Assembly: GCA_029987045.1 (NCBI GenBank)
Contig: DALTWN010000004.1
Coordinates: 1 to 16,670 of the forward strand
DNA from: Methanocorpusculum sp.
GTDB lineage: Archaea > Halobacteriota > Methanomicrobia > Methanomicrobiales > Methanocorpusculaceae
Length of the DNA stretch: 16,670 bases
Direction: 5' to 3'
Positions 6,368 to 13,575 of the stretch are shown here, in pieces. The translations under genes were made by a program, and so were the position numbers. Below the pieces are notes generated by a model that had not been told where the DNA came from, did no database searches, and saw only the letters and a list, made by a program, of their open reading frames with translations. Each line of letters opens with the position of its first letter. The first letter of the stretch is position 1.

Positions 6368-6685
6368 ATGGGAAGCGAAGCATATCAGGCACAGATTCTC
6401 AAGGCGTTCTTTGATACCATTACCGGTACCGACAGGAATCTTACCCGTATCTATTTCTGTGTCATATCGCTTGCCAAACTTCGTGGCGAATCCCCGGAAA
6501 CGATCTCGCATCTTGCCGAGCAGATGAAGAAAAGCCGGGAAAAACGCGAACTCTCTATTGATATCCTCGATTATATGGTGGACGTTGCGAATTCGCTCGA
6601 TACCAGGGCAGTATACACTGCATTTGGCATTCCGGAATCCTCAGAGAGCAATGACTTCGGATCAATATCTCTGGATTCTCTCTGA
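6368..6685 (+). CDS. Small helical protein of unknown function
   Basis: A 105-residue protein that I do not recognise. It looks almost entirely alpha-helical, cytoplasmic and charged: AYQAQILKAFFDTI, RIYFCVISLAKLRG, HLAEQMKKSREKREL and ILDYMVDVANSLD are successive likely helices. A flexible acidic/serine-rich tail (SSESNDFGSISLDSL) follows. There is one cysteine (Cys31) and no metal-binding or catalytic motif. The codon use resembles its neighbours, and it has a good TATA box and a T-rich end, so it is probably a real monocistronic gene. It could be a small protein-binding adaptor, but nothing shows that. Confidence 0.7.
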   Translation: MGSEAYQAQILKAFFDTITGTDRNLTRIYFCVISLAKLRGESPETISHLAEQMKKSREKRELSIDILDYMVDVANSLDTRAVYTAFGIPESSESNDFGSISLDSL

Positions 6686-6713
6686 TTTTTCAGAAATTCT
6701 GCAAAAAATACCA

Positions 6714-6730
6714 TTCTTTTTCTGCTTTTA
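6714..6730 (+). terminator. T-rich terminator after the small protein gene
   Basis: TTCTTTTTCTGCTTTT follows the stop codon by about 30 nt, with T5 at 6717-6721 and T4 at 6726-6729. It separates this gene from the agcS promoter. Confidence 0.4.
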
Positions 6731-6742
6731 TCTCGCTCACTT

Positions 6743-6778
6743 TAACGAATTAAAGCATTCACATATTTAATATCGTTA
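6743..6778 (+). promoter_or_regulatory. agcS promoter with TATA box and flanking inverted repeat
   Basis: TATTTAATA at 6764-6772 ends 26 nt before the agcS ATG. A pair of inverted hexamers, TAACGA (6743-6748) and TCGTTA (6773-6778), brackets it, the second directly following the TATA box. Such placement fits a repressor site, but this is inference. Confidence 0.4.
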
Positions 6779-6798
6779 GACGAGAAACAATTTAATGT

Positions 6799-8316
6799 AT
6801 GAGTTTTGTTGAAGCTGCGGATGCAGTTATTGGCGTTGCTGATACCTGGGCCTGGTATGTGGCCTTCGTCTTTATTGTTGGTTTTGGTATATATGCCACC
6901 ATCAGATCGAAGGGCGTCCAGATTAACCGGTTAGGTGAAGCCTGTAAAGTTGCATTCACGGGAATAAAAGAGAAGAAGGGCAAGCATGTCATTTCTTCTT
7001 TCCAGGCATTCTGCGTAAGTATGGGTGCCCGTATCGGCGTTGGTAACATCGCCGGTGTCGCTACGGCTATCGTAATGGGTGGTCCGGGAGCGGTCTTCTG
7101 GATGTGGATTTTTGCGCTTATCGGCGCAGCAACGAGTTTCGTTGAAAACACCATCGGTCAGATCTATAAAGAAAAGAAAGGTGACGGATACTTCCACGGC
7201 GGTCCGGCATACTATGTCAAGAACGGACTTGGCAAACCGAAGTTCGCTATCTTCATGGCAATCATGGTCATCGTGACCTATGGTCTCTGTTTCATCGGTG
7301 TCCAGGCAAACCAGGCAAGTTCCTCGTTACAGACTGCATTCGACGGTGCATTCAACGGTGCGGCCATCGGCGGCGTCAGCGTATTGTCCCTTGTCATTGC
7401 AATTGCACTTGCAGTTCTTTCTGCAGCCATTATCTTTGGCGGTATCAGAAGAGTAGCACGTGTTTCGACCTGGCTTGTTCCGGCAATGGCAATCCTCTGG
7501 ATGCTTCTCTGTCTTGTTCTTATCCTCATCAACTTCACTCAGGTCTCCGCAGTTATCCAGACCATCTTCTCCTATGCATTCGGTGCACAGGCATTCATCG
7601 GCGGCGGTATCGGTGCCATGATCATGTGGGGTCTGAAGCGTGGTGTCTTCTCCAACGAAGCTGGTATCGGTTCTATTCCGAACGTATCCTCTTCTGCACA
7701 TGTCAAGCACCCGGTAAAGCAGGGACTTATGCAGTCTCTTGGTGTTCTGATTGATACGATTGTCGTCTGTTCTGCAACGGCATTTGTCGTCATCATGTAC
7801 ACGAATGTGGCATACCCGAACTATGATTTCGTCGCACAGGGAATCGCAGGATCTCTTGCAGGAGCACCGCTTGTCTCTGAAGCGTTATCTGCAAGTTTCC
7901 TTGGTGTAGCCGCACCGTACATCCTTGCGGTATTCCTGCTTGTCTTCGCATTCAGCAGTTTGATCAGCTATTACTCCATGAGTGAAACCAACGTCAGATT
8001 CATTACCGCAAAGAAGTGGCCGATTATCTTACTCCGTATCGTCATCGTTGCCATGGTCTTCTTCTCGGCAATCTGGTCGATGACATTCGCATGGAACCTG
8101 GCAGATCTGTTCCAGGCACTGATGGGTATCTTCAACATTGGTATCATCATCTTCCTTGCAAAGCATGCATGGTCTGCGCTCGGTGATTACTTCAACCAGA
8201 AAGCAGATGGTGTTGAAGAACCGGTGTTCGATCCGAAGGTTCTTTCCAGCCAGAAGGGTGTTACCTGCTGGCCTCCGAATGAACACGAAGGGGAACAGAA
8301 CGAAGGTATAAAATAA
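6799..8316 (+). CDS. agcS: Sodium:alanine/glycine symporter, AGCS family
   Basis: A 505-residue polytopic membrane protein importing alanine (and probably glycine) with sodium. The family signature is clear from residue 67: SFQAFCVSMGARIGVGNIAG, then VATAIVMGGPGAVFWMW to about 103. The GxGNIxG loop lines the substrate site in this family. Further hydrophobic segments give roughly 10-11 transmembrane helices, including GLKRGVFSNEAGIGS, another conserved AGCS motif. The C-terminal 50 residues are hydrophilic and cytoplasmic (KADGVEEPVFDPK onward). The length is somewhat greater than the roughly 450 residues typical for methanogen members. The start at 6799 is preferred; an out-of-frame ATG at 6795 encodes only five codons. 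The gene stands alone between its own promoter and a hairpin terminator. Confidence 0.95.
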   Translation: MSFVEAADAVIGVADTWAWYVAFVFIVGFGIYATIRSKGVQINRLGEACKVAFTGIKEKKGKHVISSFQAFCVSMGARIGVGNIAGVATAIVMGGPGAVFWMWIFALIGAATSFVENTIGQIYKEKKGDGYFHGGPAYYVKNGLGKPKFAIFMAIMVIVTYGLCFIGVQANQASSSLQTAFDGAFNGAAIGGVSVLSLVIAIALAVLSAAIIFGGIRRVARVSTWLVPAMAILWMLLCLVLILINFTQVSAVIQTIFSYAFGAQAFIGGGIGAMIMWGLKRGVFSNEAGIGSIPNVSSSAHVKHPVKQGLMQSLGVLIDTIVVCSATAFVVIMYTNVAYPNYDFVAQGIAGSLAGAPLVSEALSASFLGVAAPYILAVFLLVFAFSSLISYYSMSETNVRFITAKKWPIILLRIVIVAMVFFSAIWSMTFAWNLADLFQALMGIFNIGIIIFLAKHAWSALGDYFNQKADGVEEPVFDPKVLSSQKGVTCWPPNEHEGEQNEGIK

Positions 8317-8319
8317 CCC

Positions 8320-8354
8320 GGTTCTTGTACATAAGAACCCTTACAATCTTTTTT
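8320..8354 (+). terminator. Hairpin and T-tract after agcS
   Basis: A perfect 7-bp stem GGTTCTT / AAGAACC (8320-8326 and 8333-8339, 6-nt loop) starts 4 nt after the stop and is followed by T6 at 8349-8354. This is a convincing intrinsic terminator. Confidence 0.65.
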
Positions 8355-8441
8355 AATCTCATTTTCACGGAGAATCCGCATTCTGCAGACTTTTTTTGCC
8401 GATCGACGGGTTACCCTACGGTATTATCCCTGACAGCACCC

Positions 8442-8471
8442 AATATATATACAATATTCATTTTCTGGTGA
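8442..8471 (+). promoter_or_regulatory. lysS promoter and ribosome binding site
   Basis: AATATATATA (8442-8451) is a TATA box about 27 nt before the ATG at 8478, and GGTGA (8467-8471) is a Shine-Dalgarno site 6 nt before it. This is the likely promoter for the three-gene cluster lysS, radical SAM and uppS. Confidence 0.5.
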
Positions 8472-8477
8472 AGAATA

Positions 8478-9992
8478 ATGGAAGAAAAAATACATGAAAA
8501 AATCCACTGGGCTGATGCAAAAGCAGCTCAGGTTCCGACAGACAGACCCCAGCTGGTAGCTACCGGTATTACTCCGTCAGGTCCGATTCATTTGGGAAAT
8601 ATGCGTGAAGTAATGACCGGTGATATGATTTACAAGGCGATTCTTTCGAACGGAGGAAAAGCCGAACTGGTCTATATTGCCGACGATTTCGATCCGCTGC
8701 GCAAAGTATATCCGTTCCTTCCGGCGGAATACGAAAAGTACATCGGCTGGCCGGTCTGTGATATTCCCTGTCCCTGCGGAAAACACAAGAGTTATGCGGA
8801 GCATTTCCTTGAACCTTTCCTTTCTGCAATAGAAGAGCTCGATATCCACCCGCGTGTGATCAGAACAAGCGAAGCATACCGGAGCGGTAAATTCACCGAA
8901 GGAATCAGACTCGCACTTGAACATGCGGAAGAGATCAAGACCATCCTTGAAAAAGTATCCGGCAGACAGCTGGAAGAAGGATGGACTCCGTACTATCCGG
9001 TCTGTGAAAAATGCCATACGATTTCCCGTGCAAAGATTCTGGAACACGATCCGGTGAACCATACCGTCAAATACCAGTGTTCCTGCGGCCATATCGGTAT
9101 TTCCGATTATTCCAAGGGCGAAGGAAAACTGGTTTGGCGTGTCGACTGGCCGATGCGCTGGGCAGCTCACGGCGTTACGGTCGAGCCGTTCGGTAAGGAT
9201 CACGCGTCACCAGGCGGATCCTATGATACGGGAAAGATCATCACCAAAGACATATACGGATACCAGGCACCGATTCCGGTCACCTATGAATGGATCAGTC
9301 TGAAAGGAAAAGGCGAGATGCATTCATCCAAGGGCGTTGTCCTGACAATCAGGGATATGCTCGACATTGTTCCGCCGGAGGTTCTCCGCTATATGATCGC
9401 CAAGACCAAACCCGATAAGACGATTGCCTTTGATCCGGGAATGGGACTGCTCAAACTTATCGACGATTACGACCGTGCGGCAAAACTCGGCGGGTCCCGC
9501 GAACTTGAACTCTCGAAAGTCAATTCCCCGCAGACCATGATTCCATTCCGTCACATGGTTACGGTCGTACAGATTGCCCGCAACAATGAAGGAATCTTCT
9601 CGATTCTGAAGAGAAGCGGCTATGATATTGTTGATGAGCATTCCGTCCTTGACCAGGCGAACCGTGCAAAACTCTGGCTTGAACGCTACGCTCCGGACGA
9701 TGTCAAATTCTCCATTGCGGAATCCCTGCCGGAAATTGCAGCAAACGAACCGGAAAATGTCAAAGCCGCAGTCGCTGCCTATGCAAAAGCGATTTCCGGC
9801 CTTGAATGGAAAGCGGATGTCCTGCACAATGCGGTCTATGATGCGGCAACATCTGCCGGGGTTACCGGAAAAGAAGTATTTACGGCGGTATATCGTGCGT
9901 TCCTTGGAGCAGACCGCGGTCCGCGTCTTGGCTGGTTCCTGGAAGCTCTTGGTCGTGAAACGGTTCTGGAACGTCTTGCACTGATGAAATAA
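8478..9992 (+). CDS. lysS: Lysyl-tRNA synthetase, class I
   Basis: A 504-residue class I lysyl-tRNA synthetase, the archaeal type unrelated to the bacterial class II enzyme. It charges tRNA-Lys with lysine using ATP. The HIGH motif is HLGN at 38-41 in GITPSGPIHLGNMREV, and the KMSKS equivalent is MHSSKG at 281-286. Metal-binding cysteines occur in two places: Cys94, Cys98 and Cys100 (CDIPCPCGK), and Cys176, Cys179, Cys201 and Cys203 (CEKC and CSCGH). The C-terminal 150 residues are helical and would bind the anticodon. The length is as expected. The radical SAM gene begins 1 nt after the stop, so the genes are co-transcribed. Confidence 0.96.
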   Translation: MEEKIHEKIHWADAKAAQVPTDRPQLVATGITPSGPIHLGNMREVMTGDMIYKAILSNGGKAELVYIADDFDPLRKVYPFLPAEYEKYIGWPVCDIPCPCGKHKSYAEHFLEPFLSAIEELDIHPRVIRTSEAYRSGKFTEGIRLALEHAEEIKTILEKVSGRQLEEGWTPYYPVCEKCHTISRAKILEHDPVNHTVKYQCSCGHIGISDYSKGEGKLVWRVDWPMRWAAHGVTVEPFGKDHASPGGSYDTGKIITKDIYGYQAPIPVTYEWISLKGKGEMHSSKGVVLTIRDMLDIVPPEVLRYMIAKTKPDKTIAFDPGMGLLKLIDDYDRAAKLGGSRELELSKVNSPQTMIPFRHMVTVVQIARNNEGIFSILKRSGYDIVDEHSVLDQANRAKLWLERYAPDDVKFSIAESLPEIAANEPENVKAAVAAYAKAISGLEWKADVLHNAVYDAATSAGVTGKEVFTAVYRAFLGADRGPRLGWFLEALGRETVLERLALMK

Positions 9993-9993
9993 G

Positions 9994-10998
9994 ATGGCAA
10001 AATCAAAGATCCCGCGTAATCTGTCGCAAGGATGCCGCCTGTGCTATCAGGGGGCGAAACTGGTACTCTTCATTACCGGCAGGTGTCCGCGTACCTGCTG
10101 GTACTGTCCGCTTTCGGAAGAACGCAAGGATCAGGATGTCATCTTTGCAAATGACCGGAAAATCACCACTCCGGAAGAAGCAATCGAAGAGGCGGAGATT
10201 ATGGATGCTTTGGGAACCGGAGTTACCGGCGGAGAACCTCTGTTCGAGATCGAGCGGGTAGTAGAGTTCTGTACGGCACTCAAGAAACATTTCGGGCCGG
10301 AACACCATATCCATCTCTATACCGGAGAAGCACCGTCTGAAGAGCAGATAGCCATGCTTGTACCCTGTATCGACGAACTCCGCATGCATCCGCCGCATGA
10401 AGACTGGGCGACGATCATGGAATCACCCTATGTCCGGTCGATAGAGACTGCAAAGAAGATGGGACTTGATGTCGGTATCGAAGTCCCGTCGCTTCAGGGA
10501 TTGCGCCATTTCTTCCCGTTGCTGGATAAACTGGATTTCTTCAATATCAACCAGTTGGAATGGGGCGATGCCAATGCGGATGCGATGCGTCTGCGTAAAC
10601 TGGAACCCGTCAATCCGCTCTGTAATGCAATCCAGGGATCGACCAAATGGGCCGGAGAAATCAACGGGCATCCGAAAGTCCATTATTGTACCTCGGTGTT
10701 CAAGGATTCCGTCCAGCTGCGTGAACGTCTGAAACGCATTGCCCGCAATTCGGCACGGCCGTTCGATATGATTACCGATGACGGGACCATCATGTATGGT
10801 TCCATGAATCCGGGGAATGACCTGGAGATGATCCTCTCTCTGATGCGTCCCGGGAGTACGTATGCGGAAATGGATGACGGCACCATCGAGCTCGACTGGC
10901 AGCAGATGCGCAAGATTCCTGCGAAGTTCGGCAGCGACCGTAAAATCATCGAGCGGTATCCGAACAATGGCATGATTGTCGAGGTTATCCCGCAATGA
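9994..10998 (+). CDS. Uncharacterised radical SAM protein (pyruvate-formate-lyase-activase-like, COG2108 type)
   Basis: A 334-residue radical SAM protein. Cys31, Cys35 and Cys38 in CPRTCWYC form the CxxxCxxC site for the 4Fe-4S cluster, and GVTGGEPLFE is the SAM-binding GGEP motif. An additional pair CRLC (14-17) precedes the cluster motif, and a YC pair (HYCTSVF) occurs near residue 230; these might hold another metal. The overall pattern recalls the archaeal group described as related to pyruvate formate-lyase activating enzyme, whose substrate I do not know. It is wedged between lysS (1-nt gap) and uppS (4-nt ATGA overlap), so all three are translated from one mRNA. That could mean a role in translation or in isoprenoid/lipid metabolism, or simple housekeeping grouping. 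Confidence 0.85.
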   Translation: MAKSKIPRNLSQGCRLCYQGAKLVLFITGRCPRTCWYCPLSEERKDQDVIFANDRKITTPEEAIEEAEIMDALGTGVTGGEPLFEIERVVEFCTALKKHFGPEHHIHLYTGEAPSEEQIAMLVPCIDELRMHPPHEDWATIMESPYVRSIETAKKMGLDVGIEVPSLQGLRHFFPLLDKLDFFNINQLEWGDANADAMRLRKLEPVNPLCNAIQGSTKWAGEINGHPKVHYCTSVFKDSVQLRERLKRIARNSARPFDMITDDGTIMYGSMNPGNDLEMILSLMRPGSTYAEMDDGTIELDWQQMRKIPAKFGSDRKIIERYPNNGMIVEVIPQ

Positions 10999-11759
10999 CC
11001 AGTCCGATTCGCTCATTGGCGGAAAATCTGTATGCCAGTCATCTGGTTCATCGTTTTTCGCATCTGCCGAATCATATTGCAATCATCCAGGATGGTAACC
11101 GGAGATATGCGAAATCGCACGGAATAAGTGTCGATCTCGGTCACCGTATCGGTGCGGATACGGCAATCCATGTTCTTGAATGGGTTGAAAAACTCGGTAT
11201 CAAGCATGTCACGCTCTATGCGTTCTCGACAGAGAATTTCAATCGAAGCAAGGAAGAGGTCTCGGGGCTTCATGATCTGTTCATCGATAAATTCACCGAG
11301 ATGCTCACCTATCCCCGTGTCCATAAGAACAAAGTCAATATCACCGTGGTGGGCGACCGTTCTTTATTGGATCCGGAACTGCTTTCCGTCATCGAAAAAG
11401 TAGAAGCGGCAACGAAAGATTATGATCGTTTTTATCTGCATTTTGCGATAGCGTATGGAGGACGAAACGAGATTGTCGAAACGGCGCGTGATATTCTTGC
11501 AGCATGTGAGAAGGGAACACTGCGTCCGGAAGATATCACGCCGGAGATGATTACCGGAACCATGTATCCGTTGAATGATATGCCTCCGGTGGATCTGATT
11601 CTTCGAACCGCGAATGATAAACGCACCTCGAATTTCCTTCCCTGGCTTGCCAACGGCAATGAAGCAGCAGTATGTTTTTCCGTACCGACGTGGCCGGAGT
11701 TCAGATACGTCGATTTCGTCCGTGCTCTGCGTGTCTATGATCAGCGCCTGAGTGATTAA
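10995..11759 (+). CDS. uppS: cis-Prenyltransferase (polyprenyl diphosphate synthase)
   Basis: A 254-residue cis-prenyltransferase. It extends an allylic diphosphate with isopentenyl diphosphate in cis to make the long polyprenyl/dolichyl carrier used for glycosylation of archaeal surface proteins. The catalytic DGNRRYA motif is at 33-39, with Asp33 as the magnesium ligand. YAFSTENFNR at 75-84 and the C-terminal segment LRTANDKRTSNFLPW, with WPEF after it, are the other family motifs. The usual GG before the basic residue is AN here (RTANDKR), a mild variation. GAGG at 10981-10984 is a plausible ribosome binding site within the preceding gene, and the start overlaps its stop by 4 nt. The stop codon overlaps that of the convergent alkylation-repair gene. 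Confidence 0.94.
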   Translation: MTSPIRSLAENLYASHLVHRFSHLPNHIAIIQDGNRRYAKSHGISVDLGHRIGADTAIHVLEWVEKLGIKHVTLYAFSTENFNRSKEEVSGLHDLFIDKFTEMLTYPRVHKNKVNITVVGDRSLLDPELLSVIEKVEAATKDYDRFYLHFAIAYGGRNEIVETARDILAACEKGTLRPEDITPEMITGTMYPLNDMPPVDLILRTANDKRTSNFLPWLANGNEAAVCFSVPTWPEFRYVDFVRALRVYDQRLSD

Positions 11760-12493
11760 CGTTTCAACGCAGTCATCCGTTTTTTTGTTGCATCGTCTAC
11801 TCTGAACGATTCTCTGATCTTCTGGAGTGATCTATTGAACGTCTGATCGTCGAGTTTACATACAGACAGCCAGGATTCGGTTTTATCTGGATATTTTACA
11901 AAGAGGATGGATACTGCCCATGCTGCGGCCATCGATGCATAGTATCCGGGATATGCCGGACGATTGAGGAGATCAAGTACTTGCTGGAAATAGGTATCGT
12001 TGATGAAATGCATGAGGAACATGACAATACCGAACCGGACGGTAAATTCCCGGTCGCTTTTCATACATGATACTGCATAGGCAAAGAATGATTCTGGAGA
12101 TTTTTCTGCTATCTTGAGCGTGGCTACCGTGGAATCACAGATGGACCAGTTGGTGATTTTCGGAACGAATCGGTCGAGTTCTTCAATGATTTCTTCAGGT
12201 GCTGCTTTTGCATAACCGATGACCATGCCCTGGAGCATCACCATCTCGAACGAAGAATCGTCTGCGGAACGGATGAATTCTTTCCATCCGGATTTTGCCT
12301 CCCGTTTGGCGATTTCCCGCAATACCGGAATACGGACGCCGAGAAGACGGTCCGTTCCCGGAAGAAGAGACGAAGAGAATGCCGCATATTTCGTATCCGC
12401 AGCCGCATTCAGTTCTTCTTTTACGGTTTGAATTCTGTCAGCAGGAGTCTCGTGCTTTGACGATGTCTGCGGCAAGAGCATATCCTTTTTCAT
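11756..12493 (-). CDS. AlkD-like DNA alkylation repair protein (HEAT-like)
   Basis: About 245 residues of helical repeat protein related to AlkD DNA glycosylases, which remove N3- and N7-alkylated bases. The motif TNWSICDST matches the AlkD segment with Trp and the catalytic Asp (WxxxD). LLGVRIPVLREIAKRE near the N-terminus and EFTVRFGIVMFLMHF further on are typical AlkD repeats. The start is uncertain: ATG at 12493 (used here) and ATG at 12481 are both in frame and overlap the upstream flavoprotein gene by 56 or 44 nt. Neither has a well-spaced Shine-Dalgarno site. Upstream extension to 12685 gives composition unlike the family. The stop codon overlaps that of uppS, convergent. Confidence 0.82.
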   Translation of the reverse strand: MKKDMLLPQTSSKHETPADRIQTVKEELNAAADTKYAAFSSSLLPGTDRLLGVRIPVLREIAKREAKSGWKEFIRSADDSSFEMVMLQGMVIGYAKAAPEEIIEELDRFVPKITNWSICDSTVATLKIAEKSPESFFAYAVSCMKSDREFTVRFGIVMFLMHFINDTYFQQVLDLLNRPAYPGYYASMAAAWAVSILFVKYPDKTESWLSVCKLDDQTFNRSLQKIRESFRVDDATKKRMTALKR

Positions 12494-13046
12494 ATGCGGC
12501 TTTGAGCATCTCCGGTTTATTCTCGATCTTGAGAATCGTGTCCATGTTCTTCTGTAACAGTTCGTCGGAATATTTTGCATCAATGATGTTGCTGAATGCC
12601 TTTGCAGTGAGTTTCGGTCCGATGAAGATATCATCGGTATCCATGCCTCCGATGCAGATAAAGAGCATTTTACGGATGGCTGCATGTTCTTTGGAAATGA
12701 GCGACTGTTTCCGGTAATATTTTGCCATGTAGAACGGCTGACAGCGGTCCATGAATGATTTCAGTGAACCAGGGATACCATAGGTCATGACCGGAGTTGC
12801 GATAATGATGCCGTCACAGGATCTGAGAATCTTATAGTATTTTTCTGCGTTCTCGTCTGCATAGCAGTGCGGTTCCGTCATACACCCGAATGTCTGCAGG
12901 CACGGGGAGAGTTTGATCATCGCGGTATTGATGCGTTCGACGGTACATCCCGCATCTTCAGCTCCGCGTATTGCTTCTGTCAGAAGTTTATCGGTGTTTC
13001 CTCCTATGATTCCGCTTCCGAACAGTGCAGCTATCATTTTTGTCAT
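12438..13046 (-). CDS. Flavodoxin-fold FMN-binding protein, iron-sulfur flavoprotein relative
   Basis: A 202-residue protein of the NADPH-dependent FMN reductase / iron-sulfur flavoprotein family. GSGIIGGNTDKLL (residues 10-22) is the phosphate-binding loop for FMN, and ATPVMTYGIPGSLKSFMDR is the conserved second flavin-contact segment. Methanogen relatives transfer electrons and reduce oxygen species. Such proteins carry a compact CxxCxxCx5C motif after the first helix. Here the equivalent stretch is SPCLQTFGCMTEPHC, a Cx5Cx5C pattern in which the second Cys is Thr, so a normal 4Fe-4S cluster seems doubtful. The downstream alkylation repair gene overlaps its 3' end. A TATA box on this strand lies 27 nt before the ATG. 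Confidence 0.85.
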   Translation of the reverse strand: MTKMIAALFGSGIIGGNTDKLLTEAIRGAEDAGCTVERINTAMIKLSPCLQTFGCMTEPHCYADENAEKYYKILRSCDGIIIATPVMTYGIPGSLKSFMDRCQPFYMAKYYRKQSLISKEHAAIRKMLFICIGGMDTDDIFIGPKLTAKAFSNIIDAKYSDELLQKNMDTILKIENKPEMLKAAYEKGYALAADIVKARDSC

Positions 13047-13072
13047 ATCTCATGGATTTGGTCTTGAAAGGG

Positions 13073-13081
13073 ATAAATAAT
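13073..13081 (-). promoter_or_regulatory. TATA box of the flavoprotein gene
   Basis: The top strand reads ATAAATAAT, which is ATTATTTAT on the coding strand, 27 nt before the ATG at 13046. The spacing fits a leaderless transcript for the flavoprotein-AlkD pair. Confidence 0.45.
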
Positions 13082-13148
13082 GCGTTCTTGCAGATCTGAA
13101 CAGAGACCTTGACGGCGTTTTTCACATGTCCTCAATCGTGAATCTGTT

Positions 13149-13158
13149 ATACTAGTAT
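13149..13158 (+). promoter_or_regulatory. Palindrome ATACTAGTAT upstream of the CMD-family gene
   Basis: A perfect 10-bp palindrome ending 15 nt before the ATG at 13174. It overlaps the most TATA-like sequence (TTATACTA) in this gap, so it may be promoter, operator or both. Confidence 0.35.
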
Positions 13159-13173
13159 CGAGAATTACTTAGT

Positions 13174-13530
13174 ATGACTCCGTCAGAAAAAAATCAGTAT
13201 GCTGATCTGAAAGGTAAAATCGGACATGTTCCGCAGGCATTCAAGGATCTTGCGGCATCCAGTCCGGAGATGCATGATGCAGTTCTTGCTCTCGATTCGT
13301 TTGTATGGGCAGATGGCGCTCTTTCCCGCAAAGAAAAGAAACTTATCGCCGTATCGATTGCAGCTGCACTCAGGGACACCCACGCTACCCGTGCACAATT
13401 GATGGGGGCAAAGAATCTGGGAATTACGTTAGAGGAAGTCGACGAGGCACTCAGAGTGGCGTTCATGCTGTCGGGAATGCCCGCCTATGTCCAGGGAAAA
13501 TCCGCGGCCGAAGAAATTTTCAAAAAATAA
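13174..13530 (+). CDS. Carboxymuconolactone decarboxylase family protein lacking the Cys pair
   Basis: A 118-residue all-helical protein of the CMD/AhpD fold: MHDAVLALDSFVWADGALSRKEK, then LIAVSIAAALRD and a C-terminal EEVDEALRVAFMLSG. AhpD-like members use a CxxCxxxH motif for peroxide or disulfide chemistry. Aligning without gaps on this region, the three key positions are Asp68, Ala71 and Gln75 (RDTHATRAQ), so redox chemistry by that route is not possible. It contains no cysteine at all. The family also includes non-redox decarboxylases and proteins of unknown role, so function is open. It is monocistronic, with a hairpin terminator overlapping the end of the convergent tmk gene. Confidence 0.85.
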   Translation: MTPSEKNQYADLKGKIGHVPQAFKDLAASSPEMHDAVLALDSFVWADGALSRKEKKLIAVSIAAALRDTHATRAQLMGAKNLGITLEEVDEALRVAFMLSGMPAYVQGKSAAEEIFKK

Positions 13531-13541
13531 GTATGGGGTTG

Positions 13542-13575
13542 TCCGCACGCTTATGTGCGGATGCCATTCTTTTTT
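13542..13575 (+). terminator. Hairpin and T-tract after the CMD gene, overlapping the tmk 3' end
   Basis: TCCGCAC / GTGCGGA (13542-13548 and 13555-13561) form a perfect 7-bp stem with loop GCTTAT. T6 follows at 13570-13575. The loop holds the tmk stop codon (13551-13553), so this sequence serves both genes. Confidence 0.55.

Noticed and set aside
6795..6812. ATG four bases before the agcS start
   Set aside because: It is in another frame and reaches a stop after five codons; the ATG at 6799 gives the family N-terminus.
8317..8477. Possible RNA gene or riboswitch before lysS
   Set aside because: Only the agcS terminator, a TATA box and a ribosome binding site are seen; there is no T-box-like or other structured element that I can support.
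8577..9203. 208-residue minus-strand open frame inside lysS
   Set aside because: It is antisense to the well-supported class I lysyl-tRNA synthetase and has no family resemblance.
12494..12685. N-terminal extension of the AlkD-like gene
   Set aside because: The extra residues are read antisense to nothing useful and overlap the flavoprotein coding sequence in another frame, with composition unlike the family.
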